From a bacterium (GTDB taxonomy: Bacteria > Patescibacteriota > Minisyncoccia > 1-14-0-10-42-19): a DNA stretch of 37,117 nt. Positions 7,731 to 17,420 of the stretch are shown one piece after another (position 1 is the first letter of the stretch; each line of letters begins with the position of its first letter). Below the pieces are notes generated by a model that saw only the letters and a program-made list of their open reading frames with translations, searched no databases and was not told the DNA's origin. The position numbers and the translations under genes were made by a program. Location: contig JAUYHD010000033.1 of the NCBI GenBank assembly GCA_030690215.1, forward strand, positions 1 to 37,117. The letters run 5' to 3'.

Positions 7731-8905
7731 GCAGTTCTACCAATCACCGACATTATTTTTGATACGGCAAGCTCAAGCGGAAGCGACGGATACGGACTTT
7801 GATAGTGCACATTCGCGGTATACAAGAATGTCGCAAGAATAGTGCGCAGTTCTTCGGATGTTAACGCGCCCTTCTTCCCCATAATATAGTCATATTCAAC
7901 ACTCCCAATCAAGCCCTTCATGTCTTCGGAGAATTTTGGGTCAAGGGTTGCGAGCAAAAGAAAACGAAAGTTTCGGATAAGCTGACGCAAAAAAATATCA
8001 TGCGAAATTGACGTCTGCCCAATGTGAGAAACAGCGCGGGCGGCAGATTCGCTCTGTTTAGAACAAATTGAATCCATAAGACCCTCTATAAGCTCACGCG
8101 CGGGGATTCCAAAAATATCGCGCACCGTATTCGCGGTTATTGCCTTACCCGACACTCCCTGCGCTTGCAACAGCAAATTGAGCGCGTCTCTAAGCGAGCC
8201 CTCGGATAAAAACGACAAAAGTGAAATTGCTTCGTTATCTATAGTAAGCCCTTCTTTTTTTGCAACGTGCGCGAGGGCCTTAGTAACAATAGGTTCGGGC
8301 AACGCATGAAAGCGCAAATGCTGGGTCCGCGAAATAATTGTTTCGGGGATTTTTTCGGGTTCGGTTGTTGCCATAATAAAAATGACATGCGCGGGCGGTT
8401 CTTCCAAAATTTTTAAGAATGCGTTGAACGCAGGCGTGGTCATCATGTGCATCTCATCAATAATGTACACTTTATACGCGCTATGCGAGGGAAGAGTTAG
8501 GGCGCCTTCCCGCAACGCACGGACCTCTTCTATCCCGCGGTTTGAGGCCGCATCAATTTCTATCAGATCAAGCGTCTGCCCCAAAATAAACTCTTTGCAC
8601 ATGTCGCATGCGTTGCATGGAGGGGTTTTTTCGCTTTTGTTTCCGACTTCGCTATTGCTACGGCGAGATGCTCGTTTTGACGAATCGTTCTCAGGGCGAG
8701 TCAAAACGGCACAATTAACAGCGCGCGCAAAGATCCGGGCAATACTTGTTTTGCCCGAACCCCGCGGACCCGAAAAAAGATACGCGTGAGCAATGCGATG
8801 TTGCGAAAGGGCGTTTTCGAGCACATGAATAATATGTTCTTGCCCGAACACATCATCAAAATGCTGGGGCCTGTATTTGCGGTAGAGCACAAACTCATCT
8901 TTCAT
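7727..8905 (-). CDS. dnaX: DNA polymerase III subunit gamma/tau
   Basis: YRKYRPQHFDDVFGQEHI, FSGPRGSGKTSIARIFARAVNC, Zn-binding CNACDMC, EIDAASNRGIEEVR, EEPPAHVIFIMATTEPEKIP. Confidence 0.95.
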   Translation of the reverse strand: MKDEFVLYRKYRPQHFDDVFGQEHIIHVLENALSQHRIAHAYLFSGPRGSGKTSIARIFARAVNCAVLTRPENDSSKRASRRSNSEVGNKSEKTPPCNACDMCKEFILGQTLDLIEIDAASNRGIEEVRALREGALTLPSHSAYKVYIIDEMHMMTTPAFNAFLKILEEPPAHVIFIMATTEPEKIPETIISRTQHLRFHALPEPIVTKALAHVAKKEGLTIDNEAISLLSFLSEGSLRDALNLLLQAQGVSGKAITANTVRDIFGIPARELIEGLMDSICSKQSESAARAVSHIGQTSISHDIFLRQLIRNFRFLLLATLDPKFSEDMKGLIGSVEYDYIMGKKGALTSEELRTILATFLYTANVHYQSPYPSLPLELAVSKIMSVIGRTA

Positions 8906-8941
8906 TCTTACAGATTACCACAAAAAATCGGGAAAGAAAAA

Positions 8942-8966
8942 AACAGGGCAGAATACCCTGTTTTTT
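8942..8966. terminator. Bidirectional Rho-independent terminator
   Basis: AACAGGG CAGAATA CCCTGTT TTTT. Confidence 0.75.
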
Positions 8967-8988
8967 GTCTTCTCATGTCAAAAAGAAT

Positions 8989-9672
8989 CTATTTGAGTGC
9001 CTTAAGAATGAAAGGCTCAATACTTGCAAACGGTACTGCGCCTACGATCTGCTCTCCATTAATAAAGAATGTTGGGGTTCCTGACACATTTACTCTCTGC
9101 CCGAGATCAAAATCGTCTGCAACTTTTTGGGCGTACTTTCCTGACTCAAGGCACGATGTGAATTGTTCCATATTCAATCCAAGATTTTGCGCGAGTGTTA
9201 AAAGAAGTTGGGCGGTAAGAACGGGAGACTCGTATATGCCGTCATGATATTCCCAAAATTTTCCCTGTTCACCCGCGCATTCGGCTGCTTCAGACATAGG
9301 TTCTGCTAACGGATGAATGGATATCAATGGAAAATGCCTCCAGATAACGCGAACTTGCCCGGTGCTTACATATTTTTCCATGAGATCCTTACGCGCTTCT
9401 TGATGAAATTTTGCGCAAAAAGGACATTCAAAATCTCCGAATTCAAAAAATGTTACGGGTGCGTCCGGGTTGCCTAATATATAATCATTATCGCGGACCG
9501 TGAGAAGTTTTTGCGTTTCGCGCGCACTCAATGACTGTTCTTCTCCACTTACGGAGGGCGCTTGCGGGTTTTGATTTGCATACACTACCGCACCCGCGAT
9601 AAATAGCCCCGCAATAATAATCGCAACCGGCGTTGAAAGAGAGAATCCTTCTTTTTTTGTTTCTTCTGTCAT
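8989..9672 (-). CDS. DsbA-family thioredoxin-like protein (membrane-anchored)
   Basis: N-terminal TM, FFEFGDFECPFCAKFH active site, GTPTFFINGE cis-Pro loop. Confidence 0.9.
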   Translation of the reverse strand: MTEETKKEGFSLSTPVAIIIAGLFIAGAVVYANQNPQAPSVSGEEQSLSARETQKLLTVRDNDYILGNPDAPVTFFEFGDFECPFCAKFHQEARKDLMEKYVSTGQVRVIWRHFPLISIHPLAEPMSEAAECAGEQGKFWEYHDGIYESPVLTAQLLLTLAQNLGLNMEQFTSCLESGKYAQKVADDFDLGQRVNVSGTPTFFINGEQIVGAVPFASIEPFILKALK

Positions 9673-9735
9673 GTTTCTAGATAATTAATAGTATATAGAG
9701 GTTACTATAGCGCAAAACCCCCCGTATGCAAATAT

Positions 9736-10932
9736 CTATCGATATGCTTCTTTTGTGTACTTATTTGAGGGGTCCCATGCCATCCAACTGGATAGCCCGG
9801 CATCATATACCGCCTGCTTTTGTTTTCGTATCATGTCTGCATCGTATGTCGCGCCCAAATCAAAATCCTGAATCCATGGACGTAATTTTGACGGTGTGGT
9901 GCTTGCCGCAACCATCCGCTCAACTGCGCGCGACATGGAATAATATATTACTTCATACGGATGCGATGCGGGGTTTGCAAGGCCAATGAATGAAGGCGGA
10001 TAGTGCGATGGATATACCATTGGCGAGACAAAATCAAAATAAGGAATGGCGCGTTCAAGGACTTGCCCGATACCCAAATCGTCATAGTTTGAGGCAGTCA
10101 TTCCGAAAAGATCCGCAGACAAGGGGATGCCTAACGGTTTTATTTCACGCGCAAGATACGCAAAAAATTGCTCAAGCGCTTCCGCTTTTGAAATTTTCGC
10201 TTCGTCATAATAGTCATATGAAATGTCTTTCATGTTCCCGTCAGACGGAAAACGAATATAATCAAAGTTCAATTCATCAAAACCGACTGCGTGCGTCGCC
10301 CGAGAAAGATGCACGATATAATCCCAATACTCTTTCGCGCTCACATCAATCCACGTAATCCCCTTGCGGTCTTTCCATACCCCCCCATTCAATGTTTTTA
10401 CCGCGAGATCCGGACGTATTTTTACAAAGTACGGATCCTGGAACACGCTAATACGCGCAATGGTATAGATGCCCTTGTCATTCAACTCGCGGATAAGCGC
10501 TTGAATGTCGGGGATGCGCTCTTCAATCGCGCCGGATTGTATAATGACTTCGTTGTCCGTATCAAATGCTACGCGCCCCGTGTAATCTTTTACGTCAATC
10601 ACAATGGCATTTGCTTCTGATTCCTCAATAAAGCGCACGAGATCTTTGCGCAAGCTCGGGGTGCCGGCAACCCAGCTTGTCATATATATTGCCTTGAGCG
10701 GTTCGGGGGTAGGCAAATATATCGGCGGCAGTACTGCTTTTTTAAATTCGTTATTCTCCGCTATCGCATCGGCTGCGGCAGCCGATTCACTAAGAACATC
10801 TTCTGTTTGCTGTTGCTTTATATATACCGGGCTACCAGACTTGCTTGGCGCAGAAAATAAAATCACGGCAATAAAGATGCCGCTTGCGATTACAATAATA
10901 CCCGCTTTTGAATATTTTTTTACCATATCCAT
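9736..10932 (-). CDS. Putative glycoside hydrolase (DUF4015-like)
   Basis: KAIYMTSW...NAIVIDVKDYTG...GIYTIARI.VFQDP...WIDVSAKEYWDYIV...GFDELNFDYIRFPSDG. Confidence 0.85.
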   Translation of the reverse strand: MDMVKKYSKAGIIVIASGIFIAVILFSAPSKSGSPVYIKQQQTEDVLSESAAAADAIAENNEFKKAVLPPIYLPTPEPLKAIYMTSWVAGTPSLRKDLVRFIEESEANAIVIDVKDYTGRVAFDTDNEVIIQSGAIEERIPDIQALIRELNDKGIYTIARISVFQDPYFVKIRPDLAVKTLNGGVWKDRKGITWIDVSAKEYWDYIVHLSRATHAVGFDELNFDYIRFPSDGNMKDISYDYYDEAKISKAEALEQFFAYLAREIKPLGIPLSADLFGMTASNYDDLGIGQVLERAIPYFDFVSPMVYPSHYPPSFIGLANPASHPYEVIYYSMSRAVERMVAASTTPSKLRPWIQDFDLGATYDADMIRKQKQAVYDAGLSSWMAWDPSNKYTKEAYR

Positions 10933-10951
10933 TGCCTTTTCATCATACTAT

Positions 10952-10981
10952 ATTTAAAGCCCTTAGTATAAGGGCTTTAAA
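10952..10981. terminator. Rho-independent terminator-like palindrome
   Basis: TTTAAAGCCCTTAGTATAAGGGCTTTAAA. Confidence 0.7.
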
Positions 10982-11000
10982 ACAAGGAGAGATATGGGTG

Positions 11001-11207
11001 TTATTGCTGCTGAGGAAATCGTGGCTCTGAAGGAGGTAAAAAACCCTCATCATGGCCGCGATGAGATGTCGCCGACCAAAAGCCCAGCACCGCTATGGCA
11101 ATACCCGTAACAATAAAAATAGTGCGCATAAGAGTCGCGGGCATCCCTAAAAATGGCATCAAAATGACCCACAACCCCAAAACGCCTAGTATCCAATTTT
11201 TCCACAT
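11001..11207 (-). CDS. Small hypothetical membrane protein
   Basis: 68 aa ORF with two predicted TM segments; terminator directly downstream. Confidence 0.6.
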   Translation of the reverse strand: MWKNWILGVLGLWVILMPFLGMPATLMRTIFIVTGIAIAVLGFWSATSHRGHDEGFLPPSEPRFPQQQ

Positions 11208-11300
11208 AGATTCGTAAAGCTTAAAACGTATACCTTATAGCATAAAGACCTTTTTAACCTCTCCATTTTGCTCAAAACTAATTGTTAATTCCATCAACAA

Positions 11301-11501
11301 TTAACAAAACTCGCACACCCCGTCTTTTGTTTCTTTATGCTCTCCTTTTGCGGGGTCGCCACAACATTCTTTACAGCAGAATGTCGTTCCTTCAAGCACA
11401 AACTTACCCTCGGATTCTTTTTTCTCTTTCCCGCATTTACGGCACGTGAACGCCTTGTCCTCTGTTTCGTTTTTCTTTTTAAAAAAATGTGATAACGCCA
11501 T
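11301..11501 (-). CDS. Small zinc-ribbon-like protein
   Basis: CRKCGKEK...TTFCCKECCGD...CEFC cysteine pattern. Confidence 0.65.
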   Translation of the reverse strand: MALSHFFKKKNETEDKAFTCRKCGKEKKESEGKFVLEGTTFCCKECCGDPAKGEHKETKDGVCEFC

Positions 11502-11550
11502 AGTATGATACATATTTACTTATAATACTCCTGTATAGTATACCAAACGG

Positions 11551-12804
11551 TTATCTATCCACAAAATTATGCGTAATAATAAAATAATCATTTACCGCAA
11601 CGACCCCGATACCGCCGCTGTCAAAATGGGGCGTTAAAATATTCGCGCGATGCCCCGGAGAATCCATCCAGCCTTTTACGATACGCTCCACTAATTCATC
11701 CGGCGTATACCATGAACGGTTCACCCACATAATATCGCGATCGGCATTTCTTGCCGCCGCAAGCGATTCTTCCATAGCGCTTGTATAAAGGGCGATCCGC
11801 TCTTCTTTTGTGCCATCGCCCACAGGAAACGGCGCGATATCGGGGCAAGGAGCAGGCGGACTGTCTTGCGGAAATTGATATACCACATCTTTTACTGAAG
11901 ATAAAATTCCTATATTTTCGCCTCCTCTGCGAAAGGAAAGATTTTTATTTTGAAACCGCTCTTGCAACGAATACCCGAACAAAAAACCTTCATGACGTAT
12001 AAGGGGATAATTGCAGAGTATATCGGGGTCAGTCAGCTCCTCATTGTCGCGCGCCTGATCCGAACTGTGCAAAAACGCAACATGCGCTATCTCCCAATCC
12101 CAGGTAAGCGGATAGAGGCCCGCGCGAATGCGTTCTTGATTTACGCGATCATGAACTTTTTGCGCGAGCGCCGATTCATCATACTCGGGTTTTTGCTCCA
12201 GCGTAAATGAAGATGGCGACGCCGGGAGCGGATTTCCTGAAGCGGTGGTTGTGGGGGTTTTGGTCGGCATCTGCGCGACATCAGAAGATTGCGGCGTATC
12301 TATCCTGGGGACCCCTGCCTGCGGGCTTGGGGCGCCAGAGATATTCTTTTCTCTTTCTGCCTGTACCAATTCATTTAATTTTGAACGCGTACGCGGCCCC
12401 ACCACTCCAAGCTGATCTATACCGTATTTCGCTTGAAAGCGCCTTACCGCGTTTTCGGTAAGCAGGCCAAAATATCCTGTTATTATTTTTTCCGGATACA
12501 CACCGGGAAGTGTTGCTAAAAATTCCTGCAAATATTTTACTTCATCGCTTGTCGCCCCACGTTCAAGATACCTCTGAAACGATCCGATAGTCGGCACTAC
12601 CTCGTTTGGTAGGCCCCCTTCCCCTGAAAGATTTTTGAGCCCCGCAATTTTTGCCTGAAGAGACGCAATCTGTTTTTGCAACAAATCGATACGTGAGAGG
12701 ATATCTATGGCCTGGGCTCCTGCCGATGAAAAAGACAAAAGACCGGCACACAGTATGCCGGCCAGAAAAAGTGGGATGGTTTTTTTAAAAAAAGAAAAAC
12801 GCAT
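11551..12804 (-). CDS. Secreted PG_binding_1 plus CAP (SCP/PR1) domain protein
   Basis: YFGLLTENAVRRFQAKYGI PG-binding motif; CAP motifs ENIGIL, GWMDSPGHRANILTPHFDSGGIG. Confidence 0.88.
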   Translation of the reverse strand: MRFSFFKKTIPLFLAGILCAGLLSFSSAGAQAIDILSRIDLLQKQIASLQAKIAGLKNLSGEGGLPNEVVPTIGSFQRYLERGATSDEVKYLQEFLATLPGVYPEKIITGYFGLLTENAVRRFQAKYGIDQLGVVGPRTRSKLNELVQAEREKNISGAPSPQAGVPRIDTPQSSDVAQMPTKTPTTTASGNPLPASPSSFTLEQKPEYDESALAQKVHDRVNQERIRAGLYPLTWDWEIAHVAFLHSSDQARDNEELTDPDILCNYPLIRHEGFLFGYSLQERFQNKNLSFRRGGENIGILSSVKDVVYQFPQDSPPAPCPDIAPFPVGDGTKEERIALYTSAMEESLAAARNADRDIMWVNRSWYTPDELVERIVKGWMDSPGHRANILTPHFDSGGIGVVAVNDYFIITHNFVDR

Positions 12805-12812
12805 TAAAAAAA

Positions 12813-13238
12813 TTATCTGCCCCGAAGACCATCTATGCCCCACGCTGTACTTTTTTTTGTAGCAATAAAATACAAAAGCACAAGCGAATAGATAATATGC
12901 TCATCAACAATATAGGAATGATCGCCTGCATGCGGGAACTGAAGAATCACAAAATAATATAACATCATTATGATGACCCCGCCGATTGCCGCCCAGCGGA
13001 CAAAAAGTCCCAAAATGAGCGCTGCCCCAAGAATAGTAAGACCCCATTCATTGAGCAGATTGACCCACCCGATGTAGGCGGGAGAGGAAAGCAACTGGAA
13101 AAAAGACGCAAACGTTTTCGCACCCGCCATATACCCCGCAGCGCTCCAATCGGGATTCATTATTTTTGTGATGCCCGAATAAAAGAAAAGACCCCCGAGC
13201 GAAATGCGCAAAAGAAAAATAGTTATTTTCTCAAACAT
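12813..13238 (-). CDS. DoxX family membrane protein
   Basis: LLRISLGGLFFYSGITKIMNPDWS...LLNEWGLTILGAALILGLFVRWAA. Confidence 0.85.
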   Translation of the reverse strand: MFEKITIFLLRISLGGLFFYSGITKIMNPDWSAAGYMAGAKTFASFFQLLSSPAYIGWVNLLNEWGLTILGAALILGLFVRWAAIGGVIIMMLYYFVILQFPHAGDHSYIVDEHIIYSLVLLYFIATKKSTAWGIDGLRGR

Positions 13239-13253
13239 AGTATTAAAAAATAA

Positions 13254-13724
13254 TTATAGAACTGACTGGCCTTTCTTATAGTGTAGCAAAAAGATGCCCA
13301 TTACAAAAAGAATGGTTGAGGTTAGCGCCGAGATCAGACAATAGAGACAAAGCGCCTTAATAACAAACAGTTGAAGAAATATGAGCACAAGCGTTACGGC
13401 AAAGGCAACCCATGTAAGCATGACTGCGGCAACAAGAGCGCCTCGCTTGCCGCCATCCGCGGCAAGAAGAGTAAACAAAAACACCAACAGATAATACGCC
13501 GCGCCAAAAAGCGAAATAGGAATAAAGCCGACAGTGGCGTATGCACTCGTAGTTACTTCTTCACATCCCTCAAGAAGCGAACATCCTGGCGTTTGACCTA
13601 AAAAATGAACAGCAGTAAGGTAGACGGCGTCTATAAATCCTATAAACGCCACCGACATGAATAGGATAAGCAGCCATCTAGGAGGAAGCGTTAAGGGCAT
13701 TGGTGATGTGTGTTCTGAATTCAT
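13254..13724 (-). CDS. Vitamin K epoxide reductase (VKOR) family protein
   Basis: GCSLLEGCEEV...STSAYATVGFIPISLFGAAYY...LCLYCLISALTST with CxxC. Confidence 0.88.
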   Translation of the reverse strand: MNSEHTSPMPLTLPPRWLLILFMSVAFIGFIDAVYLTAVHFLGQTPGCSLLEGCEEVTTSAYATVGFIPISLFGAAYYLLVFLFTLLAADGGKRGALVAAVMLTWVAFAVTLVLIFLQLFVIKALCLYCLISALTSTILFVMGIFLLHYKKGQSVL

Positions 13725-14463
13725 CTATGTTTGCCGGATTAGAAATATAATTCCCGTTAATAAAAAAACTTGGCGTTGAGTTTACCCCCGCCGAAATACC
13801 GCTCGCAAAACCGGCATTTACGGCGTCTTTCACCGCGTCGCTATCCATATCGGATTCAAATCGAGCTACATCAATCCCGATCTCTTGGGCGTATGCCTTA
13901 AATGTGTCTTTCGGGTCTCTTAGCTTTTCCCAATCGCCCTGTCGCTCAAAAAGAAGGTCGTGCATTCCCCAGAACTTGCCCTGAAGGCCCGCGGCCTCCG
14001 CCGCGCGAGATGAAGACTCCGCGTTTGCGTGGATGCTACGCAATGGAAAGTGACGGAGCACAAACGCAACATCAGAGCCGGAAAATTCTTTGCTTAATGA
14101 TTTTACAACCGGATAATACGCTTTGCATGCGGGACACTGAAAATCAGCATACTCAATAATAGTGACGCGCGCGGTGCGCTCTCCCTTCACCCAATCGGTC
14201 TGGGAAACCGCGTCAACCGAAGAGGGTGTCGCCGAATTGCTTCCATTTTTCATAACACCAATAACAATGCCGTACACCACAAGCACAATTACGGCGGCAA
14301 CACCCGCCCACATGAACATTCGTTTGTAGCCGCCTTTTTTTTGCGCGCGCCTTTGTTCGTCTTTACGTTCCTGTCTGCGGAATTCGCGTTTTTCTTTTTT
14401 AGATAATTCGCTTGTGTTGTGCGGGGGAGTGTACCCGCCCATTGAAGATTGTTCTTCAGTCAT
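13678..14463 (-). CDS. DsbA-family disulfide oxidoreductase (membrane-anchored)
   Basis: IIEYADFQCPACKAYYPVVK; NSTPSFFINGNYI; start reassigned to MTEEQSS. Confidence 0.9.
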   Translation of the reverse strand: MTEEQSSMGGYTPPHNTSELSKKEKREFRRQERKDEQRRAQKKGGYKRMFMWAGVAAVIVLVVYGIVIGVMKNGSNSATPSSVDAVSQTDWVKGERTARVTIIEYADFQCPACKAYYPVVKSLSKEFSGSDVAFVLRHFPLRSIHANAESSSRAAEAAGLQGKFWGMHDLLFERQGDWEKLRDPKDTFKAYAQEIGIDVARFESDMDSDAVKDAVNAGFASGISAGVNSTPSFFINGNYISNPANIDEFRTHITNALNASS

Positions 14464-14571
14464 ATATTTATATAAAGGAGACGAATAATAATAGCAGTAT
14501 CCCACCAGTATACTGTAAAAATAAAAATCGCTCAATATATACCGAAACATAAAAAATGATTGCCAAATAGA

Positions 14572-14602
14572 GAAAACGGCCCTTTCAAAAGAGCCGTTTT
14601 TT
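14572..14602. terminator. Bidirectional terminator-like hairpin
   Basis: AAAACGGCCCTTTCAAAAGAGCCGTTTTTT. Confidence 0.7.
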
Positions 14603-14636
14603 GCTTATACATTATATCGTGTTGCTGTTCTTGGTC

Positions 14637-15632
14637 TTAAAAGAAGACGTTTTCTTTTTGGGGGCCGGGTATCGATTTATTTTTGCCGCCCTCAACGCCA
14701 AAGTACGGATCTGCGTACCCTTTTACCTTATTATTCGAAAAAACATTCCCGCTCCCAAGATCAATGATCCCGTAATCCCCATGCAGTTCGCCGAATTCAG
14801 AGTAGACAGAGTCATCGTCAAATACCTTGTTGTTATCAACCAAAGAATTTGTCGTAAAACCATAAATCCCCACATCAGCATTCCCGCGGATATTGTTCTG
14901 ACTTACAATGACGCTATCAACAGAGAACAACAATATGGCAGTTGCGCCAAAATCAGACGCGCCAAGCCATTGGTTGCCCTCGACATAATTGTGTTCAATG
15001 ATGCCTGTAGCGCCAAATCCCATCTGTATGCCGTTTGCCGCAAGATTGAGCTGGGTTGCAGAAGCGCCTACCGCGTTGTGATGGATATCACAATCCACAT
15101 CACCGTTACAGACGATGCCGGTTTTTTGCCAATTCGTGACCTGATTATGCGCTACCTCAACGCTCTGCGTATTCGGATGCGTGCCGTCAAACGGAGCATT
15201 ACGTACTTCAATTGCATTTCCTTCCTGACATCCCGATGCCCCCTTATTAATCCCACCCACTACGTTCTGCGTTATAGAACCAGACGCACCTTCAAACATG
15301 ATACCGCGCAACCTGTCATCCCCACCCTTGCAGGCATTTTGCAGATCCACTGCGCTGACAATGCATTGCCTTACATGCGCAGTTGTTCCGCCGTTTTGTA
15401 TAACAGCTCCCGTAAATGCCCCGACCATAGGATCAACGCCAATAATCTCGTTGCCCCCGCAATCAAGCGTCATGCCGTCGGGAACAAAAATAGTTTCGTC
15501 AGTCATACAGTCACCCGTAAGCGACACAATATCACCCGACGTTGTGAATTGGCATGTCGTTGTAGAAAACGCGCTCCCCGCTACAAAAATCAAGAACAAT
15601 ATAACAACAGAAAAAATAATATTCTTCTGCAT
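14637..15632 (-). CDS. Secreted right-handed parallel beta-helix (NosD/pectate-lyase-like) protein
   Basis: Signal peptide MQKNIIFSVVILFLIFVAGSAFS; repeated N-x-I/V-x-N motifs; RBS AGGAGGT upstream. Confidence 0.75.
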   Translation of the reverse strand: MQKNIIFSVVILFLIFVAGSAFSTTTCQFTTSGDIVSLTGDCMTDETIFVPDGMTLDCGGNEIIGVDPMVGAFTGAVIQNGGTTAHVRQCIVSAVDLQNACKGGDDRLRGIMFEGASGSITQNVVGGINKGASGCQEGNAIEVRNAPFDGTHPNTQSVEVAHNQVTNWQKTGIVCNGDVDCDIHHNAVGASATQLNLAANGIQMGFGATGIIEHNYVEGNQWLGASDFGATAILLFSVDSVIVSQNNIRGNADVGIYGFTTNSLVDNNKVFDDDSVYSEFGELHGDYGIIDLGSGNVFSNNKVKGYADPYFGVEGGKNKSIPGPQKENVFF

Positions 15633-15759
15633 AAAGCAAACACCTCCTTTCAAAGATTTAGACACAAGTGTATCATGCATCCATACAAATATCAAGGCAC
15701 CGCAAAACAGCCCCCGCGGGGCTGTTGTGTTCAAGACGAACTCCTTCTTTCTATAAAAA

Positions 15760-16590
15760 TTATTTCAAATTTCTAATGGCGTTCATCGCAACATCGTGTT
15801 TTGTTTTTAGTACGTTGCTTATCGTTTGGAACAAACGCGCTTGCGCCTGGACAGCATGTTGGAATCGTTCCCCCTCAAGAGACGAAAGGCCCGAATCAAT
15901 GTCGGTCGTAAGAACACTCCCACTCACCGCATCAGGAATACGGTAGAAAAAGCTATACCACGGGAATTTTATTTTCACGCGTCCCTCTGGATCGCGAGCA
16001 CCCGCATTACCCACCGAAATATCTGCTTTAATGTTTTTTTCAAAAATACCAAATAATTTTGCGGGTATGCGATATGTGATCTGCACACCCTCTTCGCCTA
16101 TCGCTACATCTTCCATGTTTTCATCCTCCACCAAAATCCCCTTCGCAAAGTTTTCCAGATCCTGGCCTGATTGAAGTTCCGCGTGCGTCTTTACCGTACC
16201 CAAAAATTCCTCTTTCTTTTCGGGATCCCATCCGCGCACTTCAACCGCTTTTGCGGAAACCGAAGATCCGCCTTTCTTTATAAAATCAAAATCCGATTCA
16301 TTGTTTTGGAATATATAAGAATCTTCCGTTTCGTTTTCCATTGAGCCGGCCCTATCGGTATCCAACATCATGCTGCTCCCGTCTTCAACCTCAAAGATAT
16401 GCATGTCTTCTCCGTCCGCATCTTTATTCACGCCCTTCTGCGTGACTCCGTCATCGGAAGAACGCCCTTCATCCGTAAAAGGAGCCCCAAATACGCTCGG
16501 ATCAACTTCTTCAATTGTCTGAGCGTACACACTGCCGGCAACAAATAAAAACAAAAATGCGAAAATAAAAATGAAAATTTTTGTGTGCAT
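15760..16590 (-). CDS. Secreted hypothetical protein
   Basis: 276 aa with clear signal peptide; acidic N-terminal half. Confidence 0.65.
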   Translation of the reverse strand: MHTKIFIFIFAFLFLFVAGSVYAQTIEEVDPSVFGAPFTDEGRSSDDGVTQKGVNKDADGEDMHIFEVEDGSSMMLDTDRAGSMENETEDSYIFQNNESDFDFIKKGGSSVSAKAVEVRGWDPEKKEEFLGTVKTHAELQSGQDLENFAKGILVEDENMEDVAIGEEGVQITYRIPAKLFGIFEKNIKADISVGNAGARDPEGRVKIKFPWYSFFYRIPDAVSGSVLTTDIDSGLSSLEGERFQHAVQAQARLFQTISNVLKTKHDVAMNAIRNLK

Positions 16591-16636
16591 AGTATGTTAA
16601 AAATTAATAATTATTCTTTTCTTTCATAAAAATCGC

Positions 16637-17227
16637 TTATTCAAACAAAATAGGGATTTCAAGCGCATCGTCAAATTGCGGAAGGCCTGACGGATTGTCT
16701 TTCTGTAAAATAAGCGATCCGCGCTTCATAAAATCAGGAACATTACCGGTGTCATCATATGGTTTTTCAAATTCCAACGCCCCCACAAACGGAACAAAAT
16801 TTTCGGTCATCCATTCATCCTGCGCTTGCGCGTAGTGCTGGGCAATTATCCTGCCGTCCCAATCCACAAGAATAATAGGAAACGATGCTTCAAAATACCA
16901 TGTACCACGCGCTTCTCCGGTAATGGTAAGAGGACTTGTGATAACTTGATTTGGTCGCGGGGAATCTAGACGAATAATATCTACCTTTTCGAGTTCATTG
17001 CCAATATGCTCGCTAAACGTGTTCCCTTTGTCGTCTCTGCATTGACGCGGATAACTTTCCATAACGACAAAGCCGGCATCAACGCAATTTTCAAATGTTT
17101 CTATGCGCGTATCCTTTTTTTCTTCAAAAAGCTTTGTTGCGCGCTCAAAACCAATATCGTAGCCGAAATAATATCCTACGAAAACAGCACCAGCTATAAT
17201 AAGTATGAATATAAAAGCTTTTCTCAT
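16637..17227 (-). CDS. Gmad2-like immunoglobulin domain protein (membrane-anchored)
   Basis: RLDSPRPNQVITSPLTITGEARGTWYFEASFPIILVDWDG, Gmad2 signature; start reassigned to MRKAFIF. Confidence 0.82.
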   Translation of the reverse strand: MRKAFIFILIIAGAVFVGYYFGYDIGFERATKLFEEKKDTRIETFENCVDAGFVVMESYPRQCRDDKGNTFSEHIGNELEKVDIIRLDSPRPNQVITSPLTITGEARGTWYFEASFPIILVDWDGRIIAQHYAQAQDEWMTENFVPFVGALEFEKPYDDTGNVPDFMKRGSLILQKDNPSGLPQFDDALEIPILFE

Positions 17228-17251
17228 ATGGAAAATATAGCACACACATAA

Positions 17252-17281
17252 TAAAAAAACGAGGCGGATACCTCGTTTTTG
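17252..17281. terminator. Bidirectional terminator hairpin
   Basis: AAAAAACGAGGCGGATACCTCGTTTTT. Confidence 0.75.
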
Positions 17282-17282
17282 C

Positions 17283-17415
17283 CCCGCACCAGAAAGCCCC
17301 GAGCGTAAGCTCAAGGGATGAATGGTATAAAACAAGCTTTCGGTGCGGGATTTCGCGCAACGAAAGTTCGAAAGGGCTGATACCCCGAGTGTAAGCTCGG
17401 GGAGCGCTTCACATT
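17283..17415 (-). repeat. ~133 bp structured dispersed repeat, copy B (IS200/IS605-end-like)
   Basis: See 4458-4591. On the minus strand it contains CCCCGAGCTTACACTCGGGG, CCCGCACCGAAAGC...GCTTTCTGGTGCGGG and ATTCATCCCTTGAGCTTACGCTCGGGGCTTTC. Confidence 0.85.
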
Positions 17416-17420
17416 TTTTA

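Noticed and set aside
14601-15776. 391 aa plus-strand ORF as a gene
   Set aside because: Antisense to the well-supported beta-helix protein; Cys/Arg/His-rich composition typical of shadow ORFs.
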